Positions 10,421 through 22,395 of a stretch of DNA of 64,000 nucleotides are shown here, in pieces. Origin of the DNA: Erpobdella octoculata (lineage: Eukaryota > Annelida > Clitellata > Hirudinida > Erpobdellidae). The notes under the pieces were generated by a model. The model was not told the DNA's origin. It did not search any database and saw only the letters and a program-made list of their open reading frames with translations. Numbering within the stretch: position 1 is the first letter of the stretch; the number at the start of each line of letters is the position of its first letter. The stretch is taken from contig OZ022238.1 in NCBI GenBank assembly GCA_963978895.1, positions 43,271,846 through 43,335,845 of the forward strand. The letters are read 5' to 3'. The position numbers and the translations under genes are program-made.

Positions 10421-12285
10421 AATTTAAAATAATGGATATTAGGCAGTTGCACAATATTTTGATTTAATTATAATTCTAACAATATTCATTCAATAATATT
10501 TTTAAAAACATAACAAAAACTAAACATTTCTATTATATACTAATATCTATAACTGCTATAAACCTGTAATATAAATAGTATGTATGTCAACTGTTTTTAC
10601 CGTCTTATCACTGTAAGCAACAATTTGTTGTAACCTGTTAACATAGTGCCAGAGTGGTAAAAAACCATGGTCCATGCGCATGAACCCACACAACTTCTTT
10701 TATCGGGGTTAAATTTTCTCTTTGCAGCAAAAAAAATTAATTTGAGCACAAGAATAAAAAAAAGACTAAAATGTTGTATGGAATGCACATTAATAAAGTG
10801 CCATCTTTGCAAACGTGTCTACAATAGGTTCACAACTAGCTTTCTTTCACAACTAAATGTATTGGTATGTAGGTACATTTATGTCACACCTTTAGTAGGA
10901 CTATTTCCTAGCATGGTAAAACGATGACATTTAAAACATTTTAACTTGGACAAAAATTTATCTTACAGTGGCCGATGAAACTGGTAAGTTCGCCAGAATC
11001 ACCAAGACAGTAGAATCAACATTCTGCCGACGTATCAATCTCATTAGATGGAGACATCGGAATTAAGAAATCAATCCTCATTTCTGCAGTCACCTTTCAT
11101 AATTTCTTGCAATCTAGTTGAATTAAAAAAGGTGCATACATATTTCTACCAAACAAGTAGGTAAAAAACTTGCTATATCTATTTATATCCGCTACTGCTT
11201 TCCAGTGTAGGTGCTCATCCAATGTAGCCGTTCTCACTAAGTGGCAGACCTCAAGGAAACTTTATTGCTGCTGATCTTATCTTCATCTTCCTCCTCCACT
11301 CATTAGAAGTTTTTTTTAACCGGATTGTTTCTCAATAAAATTATTGGGGTGCAGTCACCCCTACAGCCCCCTACCCGAAACAGATATTTCGCCATTGCAC
11401 GTGCATATGTCCCCTCGCATGTTCCTTTGCTGAATTCTCATCAAGAAGTTTGGCTAACAGAGGCTGCTATTGCTGCTTTATATTATTGAGGAACACAAAA
11501 ATAGACGTAAACTTATTATCAAATTGCTCCCTTATCTTATCTATGTATTTAAAATGCCAGAAAATACTGAAAACAAATTGAAGTATACACGTTTCGCCGA
11601 GAAATTGGTTTTTGTATTTAATCTCTTATGAGAGCATCGAGACAAGTGCCCAGCAGTGTTATATGATCGCCACGGTTCGATATTGTGCCATCTAGAACGG
11701 TGTTTGCCAACACTCGAGTGTCGAGTTCTGTGTGTACAATCGGCTAAACGTGTCAGTTCTGAAGCTAACAAGTGTCTGTTGTCTGAAACTGCAGCGAAGC
11801 TGCTCATTTGAAACGAATTTTGAATCGATTATCATCGAATTTAAAAGCAGCTGCAGCAGCAGGTGAAGTAACGAGAGCATGAAATTGACAAAAAACGACT
11901 TGCTAATCCAGTAACGTTCCGTTCGTTCAGCCGTCAGGCAAAAAAAGGGACCGAAAGACAATACGAGAGGCATAAAAATGTAATCTGCAAGCATTAAATT
12001 TTGATTTAAATACGCACGGGACATTTGCTGCGAGGGAAACATCAAATGAAAGTCGATAACGACGCAGACATCGCTCATAAACGCCACGACGCTCGCTCTC
12101 CATCCACTGTCCAGCATACGCCTTCCTTCTCCTCATCCTCTTCCATCATTATTGCCGTTAAAACTTTCAGCATCGAAAGAAGTCGAGATGGGAAAATAAA
12201 GATAAAATAAAATTAATGCAAATTGAAAAAAATCTTACTTACAATCCGAGATTTTTTCTCCATTTTTTTACAATCACCCACCTTG
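10421..12285. other. Unassigned intergenic sequence
   Basis: AT-rich up to about 11200, then more balanced sequence around 11400-12200. A 141-codon open frame on the - strand (12117-11692) has no recognisable domain and overlaps others in different frames, so I do not call it a gene. No RNA gene or complete mobile element was seen. Confidence 0.5.
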
Positions 12286-12289
12286 CCCC

Positions 12290-12555
12290 CACTACCATAA
12301 CCATCACCACCATCATTATCGTCATCTTCACCCCCATCATTATTTTCTTCTTCATCATCACCATCATCATCCTCATCCTCACCTCCATCATCTTCTTCTT
12401 CTTCATCATCACCATCATCATCGTTATCGTCATCATCATCTACATATTCTTCTTCTTTTTTTTTCTTCTTCTTCTTCACCATCATCACCATCATCACCAT
12501 CATCACCATCATCACCACCATCATCTTCTTTGTCTTCTTTTCTTCTTCTTCCATT
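12290..12555. repeat. ATC/TTC trinucleotide-rich region
   Basis: Interleaved short runs of ATC, ACC and TTC triplets, with a cleaner (ACCATCATC)-type block at 12478-12525. Long open frames here on both strands are artefacts of the repeat. Confidence 0.9.
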
Positions 12556-13350
12556 GACGGTTAGTCTTTGTAGAGAATGCAACGTAAAAAAGAAATAAAA
12601 AGACACTAATAATCGGCGCATGCGCAGTGCCGCCATCCGGTCGTAAACATTTTTGCAAATTAAATTTCCCGAATTGACATTCGCTGATCGAGAAAGTAGA
12701 ATCAAAAAGTAAAAAAAAAATAATGGGGAAATTTCACGCCTGCCTGACATTTCCTCGGCATTTTCCAGTCCTCAAGTCCAATTTGGACTGGTGGAATATT
12801 TACGCACATTCACGGTTAATTACATTCGAGGGTCTTCAAGGCCACGAGAAATCACGGGGTTATAATATTTCGCGGAAATTGAGGTTTTAAAGGATATCCG
12901 TTCATTCCTCTTTCCTCGCGTAAACGCCAGTAGCATCGGGAAGTAAAAAAAAAGTAGTTCATCGACAAGACTCGGCCGATCATAAAAGGGGGTCGTAATA
13001 TTTAATAACCTAGTCGCTCAAGCGTGACATTTCCCCATATAGTTTAATACAGAGGCACTTCCATGAAGGTTACGATCTATTTCGAACGATAAACACGATA
13101 GCTTCATTTGCAACTCAAGCGTATCGGCTATTACTCGGCAGATGGGATCCTGCGGACTGGGCTGCCTCTCTGCCACGGGAAAGTTTATGCCCTCTGTGCA
13201 AACGTGTGAATGACACGTGCCAGAATGATTATACGCGGATCCTGATATGATCAAAGTCATCGCGGAAGATAAATCTCTGTTCATTGTATGGTGAGGAGGG
13301 GGAATGAATGGAGTTAGCATATGGGACGATGCCGGACGTTGTCGGGATAA
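12556..13350. other. GC-richer unique island
   Basis: Balanced-composition unique sequence without repeats. A 100-codon - strand frame (13320-13018) has no recognised motif. A conserved noncoding element or unannotated exon is possible but unsupported. Confidence 0.3.
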
Positions 13351-13849
13351 AATGATTAACTGCGCCGTCTATCGAAAGTTTTTTTTCTTTTTTTTGTAAC
13401 ATCGATTTATTTTTAAGGTTTATTTGTCATTATTATGTTTATTGTTATTAATGGATGGAAATACTGGAGAAAAGGTCTCATCGTATTCTTTGGTTAATGG
13501 AAAAACCGTTGGTGGTAGTGTTTGCAAGTATTTACGCAATTTAACTTTATATTCGGTCATTTATTTATTTATTTTCTGTTTTTATTATCTGAAAGTTTTT
13601 GCGACTTTACTTCGTTAATCGATTTCCATTTAGAAAAATTCGGTTAAGATGGCTCGGAGAGATTTTATTGTGTCATTTCCATAAAATCAGATAAGACGAA
13701 GATTTCATCTGGTTATATGTTTCGTTGAAAGTCACTGGAAGAGCGGCATATTCACGGAAAGAGAGCGTAAAAGCTATTCAACTTTGATTTTAACTTCCCG
13801 CTCCAAAGTACGTCACACACACATATATATATACATTTATATACATATA
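13351..13849. other. AT-rich sequence leading to the gap
   Basis: Noncoding AT-rich sequence ending in short (TA)/(CATA) runs directly before the gap. No gene is visible. Confidence 0.6.
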
Positions 13850-14049
13850 NNNNNNNNNNNNNNNNNNNNNNNNNNNNNNNNNNNNNNNNNNNNNNNNNNN
13901 NNNNNNNNNNNNNNNNNNNNNNNNNNNNNNNNNNNNNNNNNNNNNNNNNNNNNNNNNNNNNNNNNNNNNNNNNNNNNNNNNNNNNNNNNNNNNNNNNNNN
14001 NNNNNNNNNNNNNNNNNNNNNNNNNNNNNNNNNNNNNNNNNNNNNNNNN
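13850..14049. other. Assembly gap of 200 N
   Basis: Exactly 200 undetermined bases. It hides the outer 16 or so bases of the left LTR and the left target duplication of the copia element. Confidence 1.
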
Positions 14050-14196
14050 ACAAATTGCGAAGTTTATTATTATCAAACTTAATCGAATATAATGTTACGA
14101 GCACAGAGCAGGCAATGGCGTCGAACAATCAAAACATCGGAAGAAGGAGCAAAGAACTAATTAACATAAAAGACAATAAATCGTTGTAATCCAACA
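14050..14196 (-). repeat. Copia 3' LTR (outer end hidden in gap)
   Basis: 147 visible bases identical to 18286-18432. The inner border is set by TGTTGG (- strand) directly after the polypurine tract. By comparison with the other copy, 16 bases are missing into the N run. Confidence 0.96.
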
Positions 14197-14205
14197 CCCC
14201 CCCTC
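14197..14205 (-). other. Polypurine tract of the copia element
   Basis: Reads GAGGGGGGG on the - strand immediately before the 3' LTR, as expected for the plus-strand primer. Confidence 0.85.
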
Positions 14206-14227
14206 AACGATTTATTCGTTGTCAATG

Positions 14228-17200
14228 TTAAAACAGTCCAATGTCTTGAGCTAACTGTTTAATCTTGATTGGTCCTAATGGTTTAGTTAACAAGTCAGCT
14301 ATCATCTTCTCGCTCGGACAGTATCTAACATCAATTTCACCAGATCTGTATAAGTTACGGATGAAGTGATACTTGGTGTCAATGTGCTTCGTCCTCTGAG
14401 AACACCTGTCATTCTGCAGTATTCTAATACAACTCTGGTTGTCTTCATATATAATAACAGGCTTCTTTAGTTCTTGGTCAAGATCTTTAAGTATCCTCAG
14501 TATCCATAGAGCTTCCTGAACTGCTTCAACTAGGGCTATGTATTCAGCTTCAGTAGATGAGAGAGTAACCATAGTCTGTTTTCTACTCACCCATGAAATT
14601 GGTGAACCTAAGTACTTGAAACAAAATCCTGTGTTAGATTTTCTGTCATTCAGATCACCTCCCCAGTCAGCATCTGCATAACCTATTAGTTGTGTGGCAT
14701 GTTGTTCACTCAAAGAACCTAATTTCAATTGTTTCTGTTTGGTGTCATTCAGATATCTAAAGATTCTTTTAACTTCAGTCCAATCAGATTTCTTTGGATC
14801 ACTAACATGTCTTGCAAGAATTGAAGTTCCTACTGCAATATCTGGTCTGGTGTTTGTCGACAAATACAGTAGAGATCCTATGGCACTTCTATAAACTTCT
14901 TTATTCTCAAAACACTCTTGTGGTTCTTGTCTCTTTTGATATCCAGTATCAATCGGTATGCTTGATGGTCGGCTATCGGTCAAATTGAATTCTTGTAATT
15001 TACTATCAATATATTTTTGCTGGTTTAACAAAAATATGCCATCTTGGTCTCTTTGAAATTGAATTCCAAGATAATACTTTAGATTTCCAAGATCTTTTAA
15101 AACAAGAACTTTATTCATTTGGTGTTCAAATTCTTCAATCATTGATAAATCAGTTGTCGCCACAATAAGATCATCAACGTGAATGGATAAGTATATTAAC
15201 TTTTTGTTATCTCTTTTAAAATATAGACATGGATCATTCTCGCTTTTGTTGTAACTCTGATTACTGAGAATTTCATGAAGTTTCTTGTTCCATTCATTGG
15301 CTCCTTGTTTCAGTCCGTACAAATTCTTTGAAAGTTTGCATACTAGATCGTTGTTACCGAAAGGTACAGGTTGCTTCATGTAAACTTCATGAGACAGATC
15401 GGCATTAAGGTAAGCTGATTGTACATCATAATGCTTAACAATCATTTTCTTCTGACCAGCTATAGTTAATAATGCTCGAAGTGTAGTTGTCCTAGCAACC
15501 GGTGCGAAAACTTCATCGAAACTATCACCATATTTCTGAGAATAACCTTGAGCAACTAAACGAGCTTTATATTTGACGACATTTTCATTTTCATCAGTTT
15601 TTATTTTGTATACCCATTTACTTCCGATGGCTGTTTTATTCTCGGGTAAATCTGTCAAAATCCAGGTTTTATTCAATTCTAAACATCTGAGTTCTTCTTT
15701 CATTGCTGCAATCCACTGTTGAGCTTCTGTACATGATATAGCTTCTTCATAGGTTCTGGGTACAATCGGGTTAACTGTCACTTTGTTGATAACCTCAAAC
15801 CTCTCTGGTGGTTTCCCTTTGTTAGGTCGTTGAGATCTTCTGAGTTCTACTTGCTGTTTTGGTGTTAACTGAATAGCTGTATTGTCTTTATTCAATTCGA
15901 TTTCATTACTTTGAATCGTTGCTTTATCATGATCCACAAAATCATCTTCAAGTGATAATTCAACAAAATTTTCTTCACTAGCAAGATCAGAATTAAGTCT
16001 CTGTTCAGTTCTCGTTTGATTTGAATGGGGTTCTCCTTCAATGAAAATGACATCTTTACTGATGGTGATTTTGTCTGTTTCTGAATCAAGCAAACGGTAA
16101 CCTTTTGTCCCTTCCTCATAGCCAACAAAAATTAACTTTCTTGCTTTATCACTTAACTTTTGTCTTTTATTTGCAGGAATTGAAACATAAGCTTTGCAAC
16201 CAAACTTTCTGATGTAACTCAAATCGGGTTTCTTTTCATTCCACATCTGGTAGGGTGTTTCTTCACGTCCTGTCACTGGGAGCCTGTTTTGCATGTGGTT
16301 GGCTGTAGTTACTGCTTCTCCCCAATATCTGTCAGGTAAACCAGAATCAATCAGCATGCTTCTCACCATTTCGACTAAGTATCGATTTTTCCTTTCAGCA
16401 CAACCATTCTGTTGAGGTGTGTAGGGATTTGTCAGTTGAGTCTGAATGCCTTCATTCTTTAAAAACATCTTTAGTTCATCTCCTGTGTATTCACCTCCTC
16501 TGTCTGATCTGATTATCTTTGGAGTTTTTCTGAATTTTGTTTGAACATACTTGACATATTCTTTAATTTTTGATGACACTTCAGATTTGTATTTCAACAA
16601 ATAAACTTCTGTGTATCTACTGTAGTCGTCAATCATAGTCATGAAGTATCTGTTGCCACTGGGTGTTGAGGTAGACATTGGTCCACAGACATCAGTGTGT
16701 ATCAAGTCAAGCACATCATCTGTTTTGGATTCAGATTTCTTTGGAATAGGCTTTCTACTCATTTTTGCTTTGATACAAGTTTCACAAATTTCTGAAATTT
16801 CACAAGGTTTTATATGGAAATTCACTGCAGAATCATGAGCAAGAGTCTTGATGGCATTAGTATCTCTATGACCCAACCTGTTGTGCCAGAGATGTATGCA
16901 TTCTGTAGGCATGTTATTGCTAGTAACTCTGAATGTCTTTTGGGTTGTGATGAATTCATAGAGGCCTTTTTCTTCAACTGCATGTAACATAATTTCACCA
17001 TCTCTTATTACATGACATGTGTTTCCTTTGAAATGTACTTCAAATCCAAAACTAGTTAGCTTCTTTACAGATATCAAATTTCCTTTTAATTCTGGAACAA
17101 ACAACACATCTAATAATTTTATTTTCAAACCGAGATTTCCATCAGGACTAAAATTCTGTAAGTACCCATAACCAATACCAGATGATGTTAATTTACCCCC

Positions 17201-18145
17201 ATCAGCCTGAACCACTTCAACCTTCAGCCTTTTGTCCAAAGCTGCAAAGAAATTTCTATCTCCACACATGTGTGATGTAGCACCTGAATCTATATACCAC
17301 GAATTGATGATATTAGCTGTACGTGCTATTGAACAAACATCATAACCTTGTTGGAAATTTCTTTTATCATTAACTTGAGTAAAATGTTTCACAGCTTTTA
17401 CTTTATGTTCAGGGTGCTTCTTCTTCCATTCTATATATTTTCTACAGTCTTTTTTGATGTGATTTGGCTTTTTACAAAAGAAACATGTCAAGGTTGATCT
17501 TCCTGATGATACGTTTGGTTGGTTCTCACAAGTAGCATGTACATTCATCGCCTGTTGTTCCTGATGTTCTGTTACTGAGGTAGTCATTTCTGTTCGTCTC
17601 TTATATTCTTCTAAGAGTTTATTCTTGACAAGCTCTTGAGTCAGGTCTTCCTCAGGTCGAGTTTCAAGGGCAGTGATTAATGTTCCATAACTATCAGGCA
17701 AACTACTTAGAAATAATGCAACAGTTAAATGTTCAGCAAATGATTCACCGAGTGATGACAACTGGTCGATCAAATCTTCCATTTTTGCCAGATGTTGCTC
17801 CATATTTCCAGTTTCTGTCAACTTTAACCCACAAAGTTTCTTTAACAAATTAACTTTATTCGATAATGTAGACTTTTCATGATATTTCTTTAGAGCATCC
17901 CACGTTTCTTTAGCAGTTGTTAACTTCCGGATGAGATTCAGCTGATTGTCTTCTACAAGTAAACCGATCGTGGCTCTAGCTTTACGGTCCTTCAATTGCC
18001 ATGCGGTGTTTGTGGGATTCGGCGAGTCTTCACTAATGGTATCCCACAAATCTTCTTTAGTCAACAAAAGTTCAATCTTAAACTTCCAAGTTTGATAATT
18101 ATGATTATTTAGTTTCGTAATTCTCGAAGCTGTACTTTCAGTCAT
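14228..18145 (-). CDS. Copia Gag-Pol polyprotein, 1305 residues
   Basis: A single frame encodes all proteins. Gag is residues 1 to about 270 with a CCHC zinc knuckle (CFFCKKPNHIKKDC, near 220). The aspartic protease has WYIDSGATSHMC near 285. The integrase has an HHCC finger (HLWHNRLGH ... CETC, about 415-460) and the catalytic set HTDVCGPM, RSDRGGEY and QQNGCAERKN (about 485-585). Reverse transcriptase has KWVYKIK, KARLVAQGYSQ, DVQSAYLNA, YGLKQ and the active site HVDDLIV (about 840-990). RNase H has GYADADWGGD, STEAEYIAL and RTKHIDTKYHFIR (about 1150-1270). All key residues expected for the family are present and there is no stop or frameshift. The ATG is about 125 bases from the 5' LTR. 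The element encodes no envelope-like gene. It lies in intergenic DNA with no sign of host use. Confidence 0.97.
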   Translation of the reverse strand: MTESTASRITKLNNHNYQTWKFKIELLLTKEDLWDTISEDSPNPTNTAWQLKDRKARATIGLLVEDNQLNLIRKLTTAKETWDALKKYHEKSTLSNKVNLLKKLCGLKLTETGNMEQHLAKMEDLIDQLSSLGESFAEHLTVALFLSSLPDSYGTLITALETRPEEDLTQELVKNKLLEEYKRRTEMTTSVTEHQEQQAMNVHATCENQPNVSSGRSTLTCFFCKKPNHIKKDCRKYIEWKKKHPEHKVKAVKHFTQVNDKRNFQQGYDVCSIARTANIINSWYIDSGATSHMCGDRNFFAALDKRLKVEVVQADGGKLTSSGIGYGYLQNFSPDGNLGLKIKLLDVLFVPELKGNLISVKKLTSFGFEVHFKGNTCHVIRDGEIMLHAVEEKGLYEFITTQKTFRVTSNNMPTECIHLWHNRLGHRDTNAIKTLAHDSAVNFHIKPCEISEICETCIKAKMSRKPIPKKSESKTDDVLDLIHTDVCGPMSTSTPSGNRYFMTMIDDYSRYTEVYLLKYKSEVSSKIKEYVKYVQTKFRKTPKIIRSDRGGEYTGDELKMFLKNEGIQTQLTNPYTPQQNGCAERKNRYLVEMVRSMLIDSGLPDRYWGEAVTTANHMQNRLPVTGREETPYQMWNEKKPDLSYIRKFGCKAYVSIPANKRQKLSDKARKLIFVGYEEGTKGYRLLDSETDKITISKDVIFIEGEPHSNQTRTEQRLNSDLASEENFVELSLEDDFVDHDKATIQSNEIELNKDNTAIQLTPKQQVELRRSQRPNKGKPPERFEVINKVTVNPIVPRTYEEAISCTEAQQWIAAMKEELRCLELNKTWILTDLPENKTAIGSKWVYKIKTDENENVVKYKARLVAQGYSQKYGDSFDEVFAPVARTTTLRALLTIAGQKKMIVKHYDVQSAYLNADLSHEVYMKQPVPFGNNDLVCKLSKNLYGLKQGANEWNKKLHEILSNQSYNKSENDPCLYFKRDNKKLIYLSIHVDDLIVATTDLSMIEEFEHQMNKVLVLKDLGNLKYYLGIQFQRDQDGIFLLNQQKYIDSKLQEFNLTDSRPSSIPIDTGYQKRQEPQECFENKEVYRSAIGSLLYLSTNTRPDIAVGTSILARHVSDPKKSDWTEVKRIFRYLNDTKQKQLKLGSLSEQHATQLIGYADADWGGDLNDRKSNTGFCFKYLGSPISWVSRKQTMVTLSSTEAEYIALVEAVQEALWILRILKDLDQELKKPVIIYEDNQSCIRILQNDRCSQRTKHIDTKYHFIRNLYRSGEIDVRYCPSEKMIADLLTKPLGPIKIKQLAQDIGLF

Positions 18146-18255
18146 TATTAAATTCAGTTTAACTTACGCTCGAAAAAAAAAATACCCGGATGAGCGATGA
18201 CGAATACCTTAGAAAACTGACTTAACGACTATCTTTATCGCAATTTACACGTATA

Positions 18256-18269
18256 CTGGGCCCATAACC
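18256..18269 (-). other. Primer binding site matching the tRNA-iMet anticodon arm
   Basis: The + strand reads CTGGGCCCATAACC, the anticodon stem-loop (CAT anticodon) of animal initiator tRNA-Met, directly next to the LTR. This is the arrangement of Drosophila copia, which is primed by a 5' half of initiator tRNA cut in the anticodon loop, not by the 3' CCA end. Confidence 0.88.
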
Positions 18270-18432
18270 TGTTAGATTATGAAAAACAAATTGCGAAGTT
18301 TATTATTATCAAACTTAATCGAATATAATGTTACGAGCACAGAGCAGGCAATGGCGTCGAACAATCAAAACATCGGAAGAAGGAGCAAAGAACTAATTAA
18401 CATAAAAGACAATAAATCGTTGTAATCCAACA
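18270..18432 (-). repeat. Copia 5' LTR, 163 bp, complete
   Basis: Short LTR beginning TGTTGG and ending CA on the - strand. The inner border is fixed by the primer site, the outer border by the end of identity with the other LTR. Promoter and poly(A) signals must lie inside; on the - strand TTTATTGTC is the only TATA-like run I see. Confidence 0.95.
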
Positions 18433-18589
18433 ATTACATGTATTTGATCATGTTTGACTAATTACTAGTTTTAAAGTTTTAATAGCAGCATTATTTTTAT
18501 AATACCTTCTTTTTAATATTGAGTAAAACTATTTATATACTGGGGGATTTAAACAAACAAAATTTCTTATCGTACGTGGATTAGGCTCG

Positions 18590-18695
18590 AACCCATGGAC
18601 TCATAAACCCATGTACCTATGAACCCATGAACCATGAACTTATGAACCCATGAACCATGAACCTATGACCCCATGAACCCATGACCAAGCAGCAG
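18590..18695. repeat. Short minisatellite (ATGAACCC-type)
   Basis: Imperfect repeats of CCATGAAC/CTATGAACC units, 8-16 bases long, diverged. Confidence 0.8.
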
Positions 18696-20218
18696 AACTC
18701 AGGTGTGGTGCATTCAATATTGTTTAAAATTGAAGTGTTCAGGAGTGAGTGAGTGAACTGTTACATATATAAGGTTACAGTATGACGGGAATTTTTTTTT
18801 ACACACTTTTACTTAACTTGACTTCTTTGTCTGTCTGTCTGTTTCTCTGTCTGTCTGTCTGTCGGACTGTCTGTCGTCAAATTTTTCAATCGATTTTAAA
18901 CTAACTTCCCGATGAGCTAGAGACTCAAAAATTTAAACATACCTCCGAACTGATTAACAATGAATTCTATCAAATTTTCGGATCGATTGGACAAAATTTA
19001 ATTACATAATTATTTGTGATATTTTCGTCGAACTATTTATTGTCTATGCTAATATGCTCGTTGTTTATGTAACAGAATGTGGCCTACACAATCGATTATA
19101 TAAAAGTGTGTTTTTAAAAAACTTTGTTTTTTGATTCACTTGTTTTTTTATTACAAACTTTTATTTAGGTTACAATATCTGTTTGCGGGTGTGTGTGGGT
19201 GTGCGTGGCTTTCTCTGTACACAAATCTTGCAAGTAAAATTTAACCAGCTTTTTGACTAGCTAGGAAGCTGAAACTTTCAGCTTATCTTTATAATGGATG
19301 ACAATACGTGGTTCAATTAAAAAAAAAGTCATTTGAACATCTTTCGTTTACATACACACCTACACACAGACACACATCGAGTGTATTTGAAATCAAAGTT
19401 TGTGTTAAAAAATTCGTTTTTTCCTTTACTTGTTCTTTTGCTTTTTGGGCTTTTTCTAAAATTTAATAATTAAGGCAAATATGCAGAGAGCCTTAAAGAC
19501 TTCTAAAGAGTAAGTCCATTGGATTAAATCTTTTTACAGATTTTAAACAAAAAATTTGAAAATAGAAATATAGAAACCAATTCTAAAACAGAACAATTCA
19601 ACAATAAAAAATTATAATGTTATAAATACAATCACGCGTTTTCCTTGAAATGAAATGACGCAAATTTATTTTTTAAATAAAGTTATGAAATTTAAAATGA
19701 ATTAAACATATAGTAGGTAGGAAGTGATAAATAAATTTTGTTCAAACTTCTTTAAACGTTTTTTATCAATAAAAAGAAAATATCCGAAAAAGCCACAAAA
19801 ATAATTTTTATTTCAATTTATTTTAAAACTGATAAGTCATAGGTGAACGACCAAAAGTATTTAAAACTGATTGAATATTAATAGCATAAAATGAAAAATT
19901 AGGCGTATAAAAAAAATTTATATCTTCGGTATTTTAATTCTGAAAATAGCGTATTTTTTCTTGGGTCAGGAGCCTGTGATAAAATAAAAATAACGATATG
20001 GATGTTGTGTTGTTGATCTGTGCGTGATTTCTTGAAGTGACTCGTTGGTGACACTTTTAACGACGTTAATCTTCCGCGTCACAGCATGTCATATTCACTT
20101 TCTGTCAAGAGATGTCACAATAATGTGCAGTAGAGTTTGCACCAGTTATTTTTTTAGTAACGATAACTGAAACTATTACGAAAAAGATTGGTTGTATTTA
20201 ACTTAAACTATAACTATA
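18696..20218. repeat. AT-rich intergenic DNA with a degenerate dispersed repeat (best at 18820-19030)
   Basis: 18820-19030 has CTGTCTGT runs followed by CAATCGATTTTAAACTAACT, TTCCCGATGAGC and GATTGGACAAAATTT. Blocks of the same kind recur at 24104-24299, 24508-24712, 43920-44590 and 58346-58820. A weaker copy lies at 19180-19330. The remainder is AT-rich without recognisable genes. Confidence 0.6.
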
Positions 20219-20420
20219 GCGGGCGGGAGAGCGAGCGGGATCGTAAGAGCCAGCGGGATCGTAAGAGCCAGCGGGAACGGGGCAGCGAGCGAGGAAGGAG
20301 CGAGGGAGAAGTAGAGATAAAAAACGATATATATATTTATATATATATATAAAAGATAGAAAAACCTCTAAAAACCACGGATAACTCCGGGTAACCCCGC
20401 TAGTGCTTAATATTTTAAAC
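20219..20420. repeat. GC-rich 18-bp tandem repeat and flank
   Basis: Two to three copies of GCGGGATCGTAAGAGCCA sit in a GC-rich block, sharply different from the AT-rich surroundings. At 20380-20403 the sequence CCGGGTAACCCCGCTAGT resembles a Helitron 3' end (hairpin then CTAG before T), but no matching 5' end was found. Confidence 0.5.
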
Positions 20421-20539
20421 ATTTTTTACTGTTTTGATTTTTTTGAATTAGACAATTGAAGATTAAATATAACTTTATTTTTCAAACGGATCTCTTTCTC
20501 TCTCTCTTTATATATATATATATATATATATCTATATAT

Positions 20540-22240
<1,701 letters not shown>

Positions 22241-22293
22241 GCTATCATCATCATCATCATCGTCATCGTCATCGTAATCGTAATCGTAATCGT

Positions 22294-22328
<35 letters not shown>

Positions 22329-22395
22329 TCATCGTCATTGTCATCGTCATCGTCATCGTCATCGACGTTGTCACCTTCATCATCATCATCACACC
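22241..22395. repeat. (TCATCG)/(TAATCG)n hexamer microsatellite
   Basis: Blocks of TCATCG and TAATCG alternate. The Arg/His/Asn-repeat reading frame is an artefact of the repeat. Confidence 0.95.

Larger units (their letters stand above)
14050..18432 (-). mobile_element. Ty1/copia LTR retrotransposon, apparently intact
   Basis: On the - strand the order is 5' LTR (18432-18270), primer site, single gag-pol frame, polypurine tract, 3' LTR (14196-14050, running into the gap). The two visible LTR copies match at every position over 147 bases. The LTR starts TGTTGGATT and ends CA. The polyprotein order protease-integrase-RT-RNase H is that of copia (Pseudoviridae type), not gypsy. Identical LTRs and an unbroken frame mean a very recent insertion. 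The right flank is ATTAC; the left flank is in the gap, so a target duplication cannot be tested. Confidence 0.97.

Noticed and set aside
11692..12117. 141-codon - strand frame
   Set aside because: Overlaps two other frames of similar size in the same region, with no domain or splice support.
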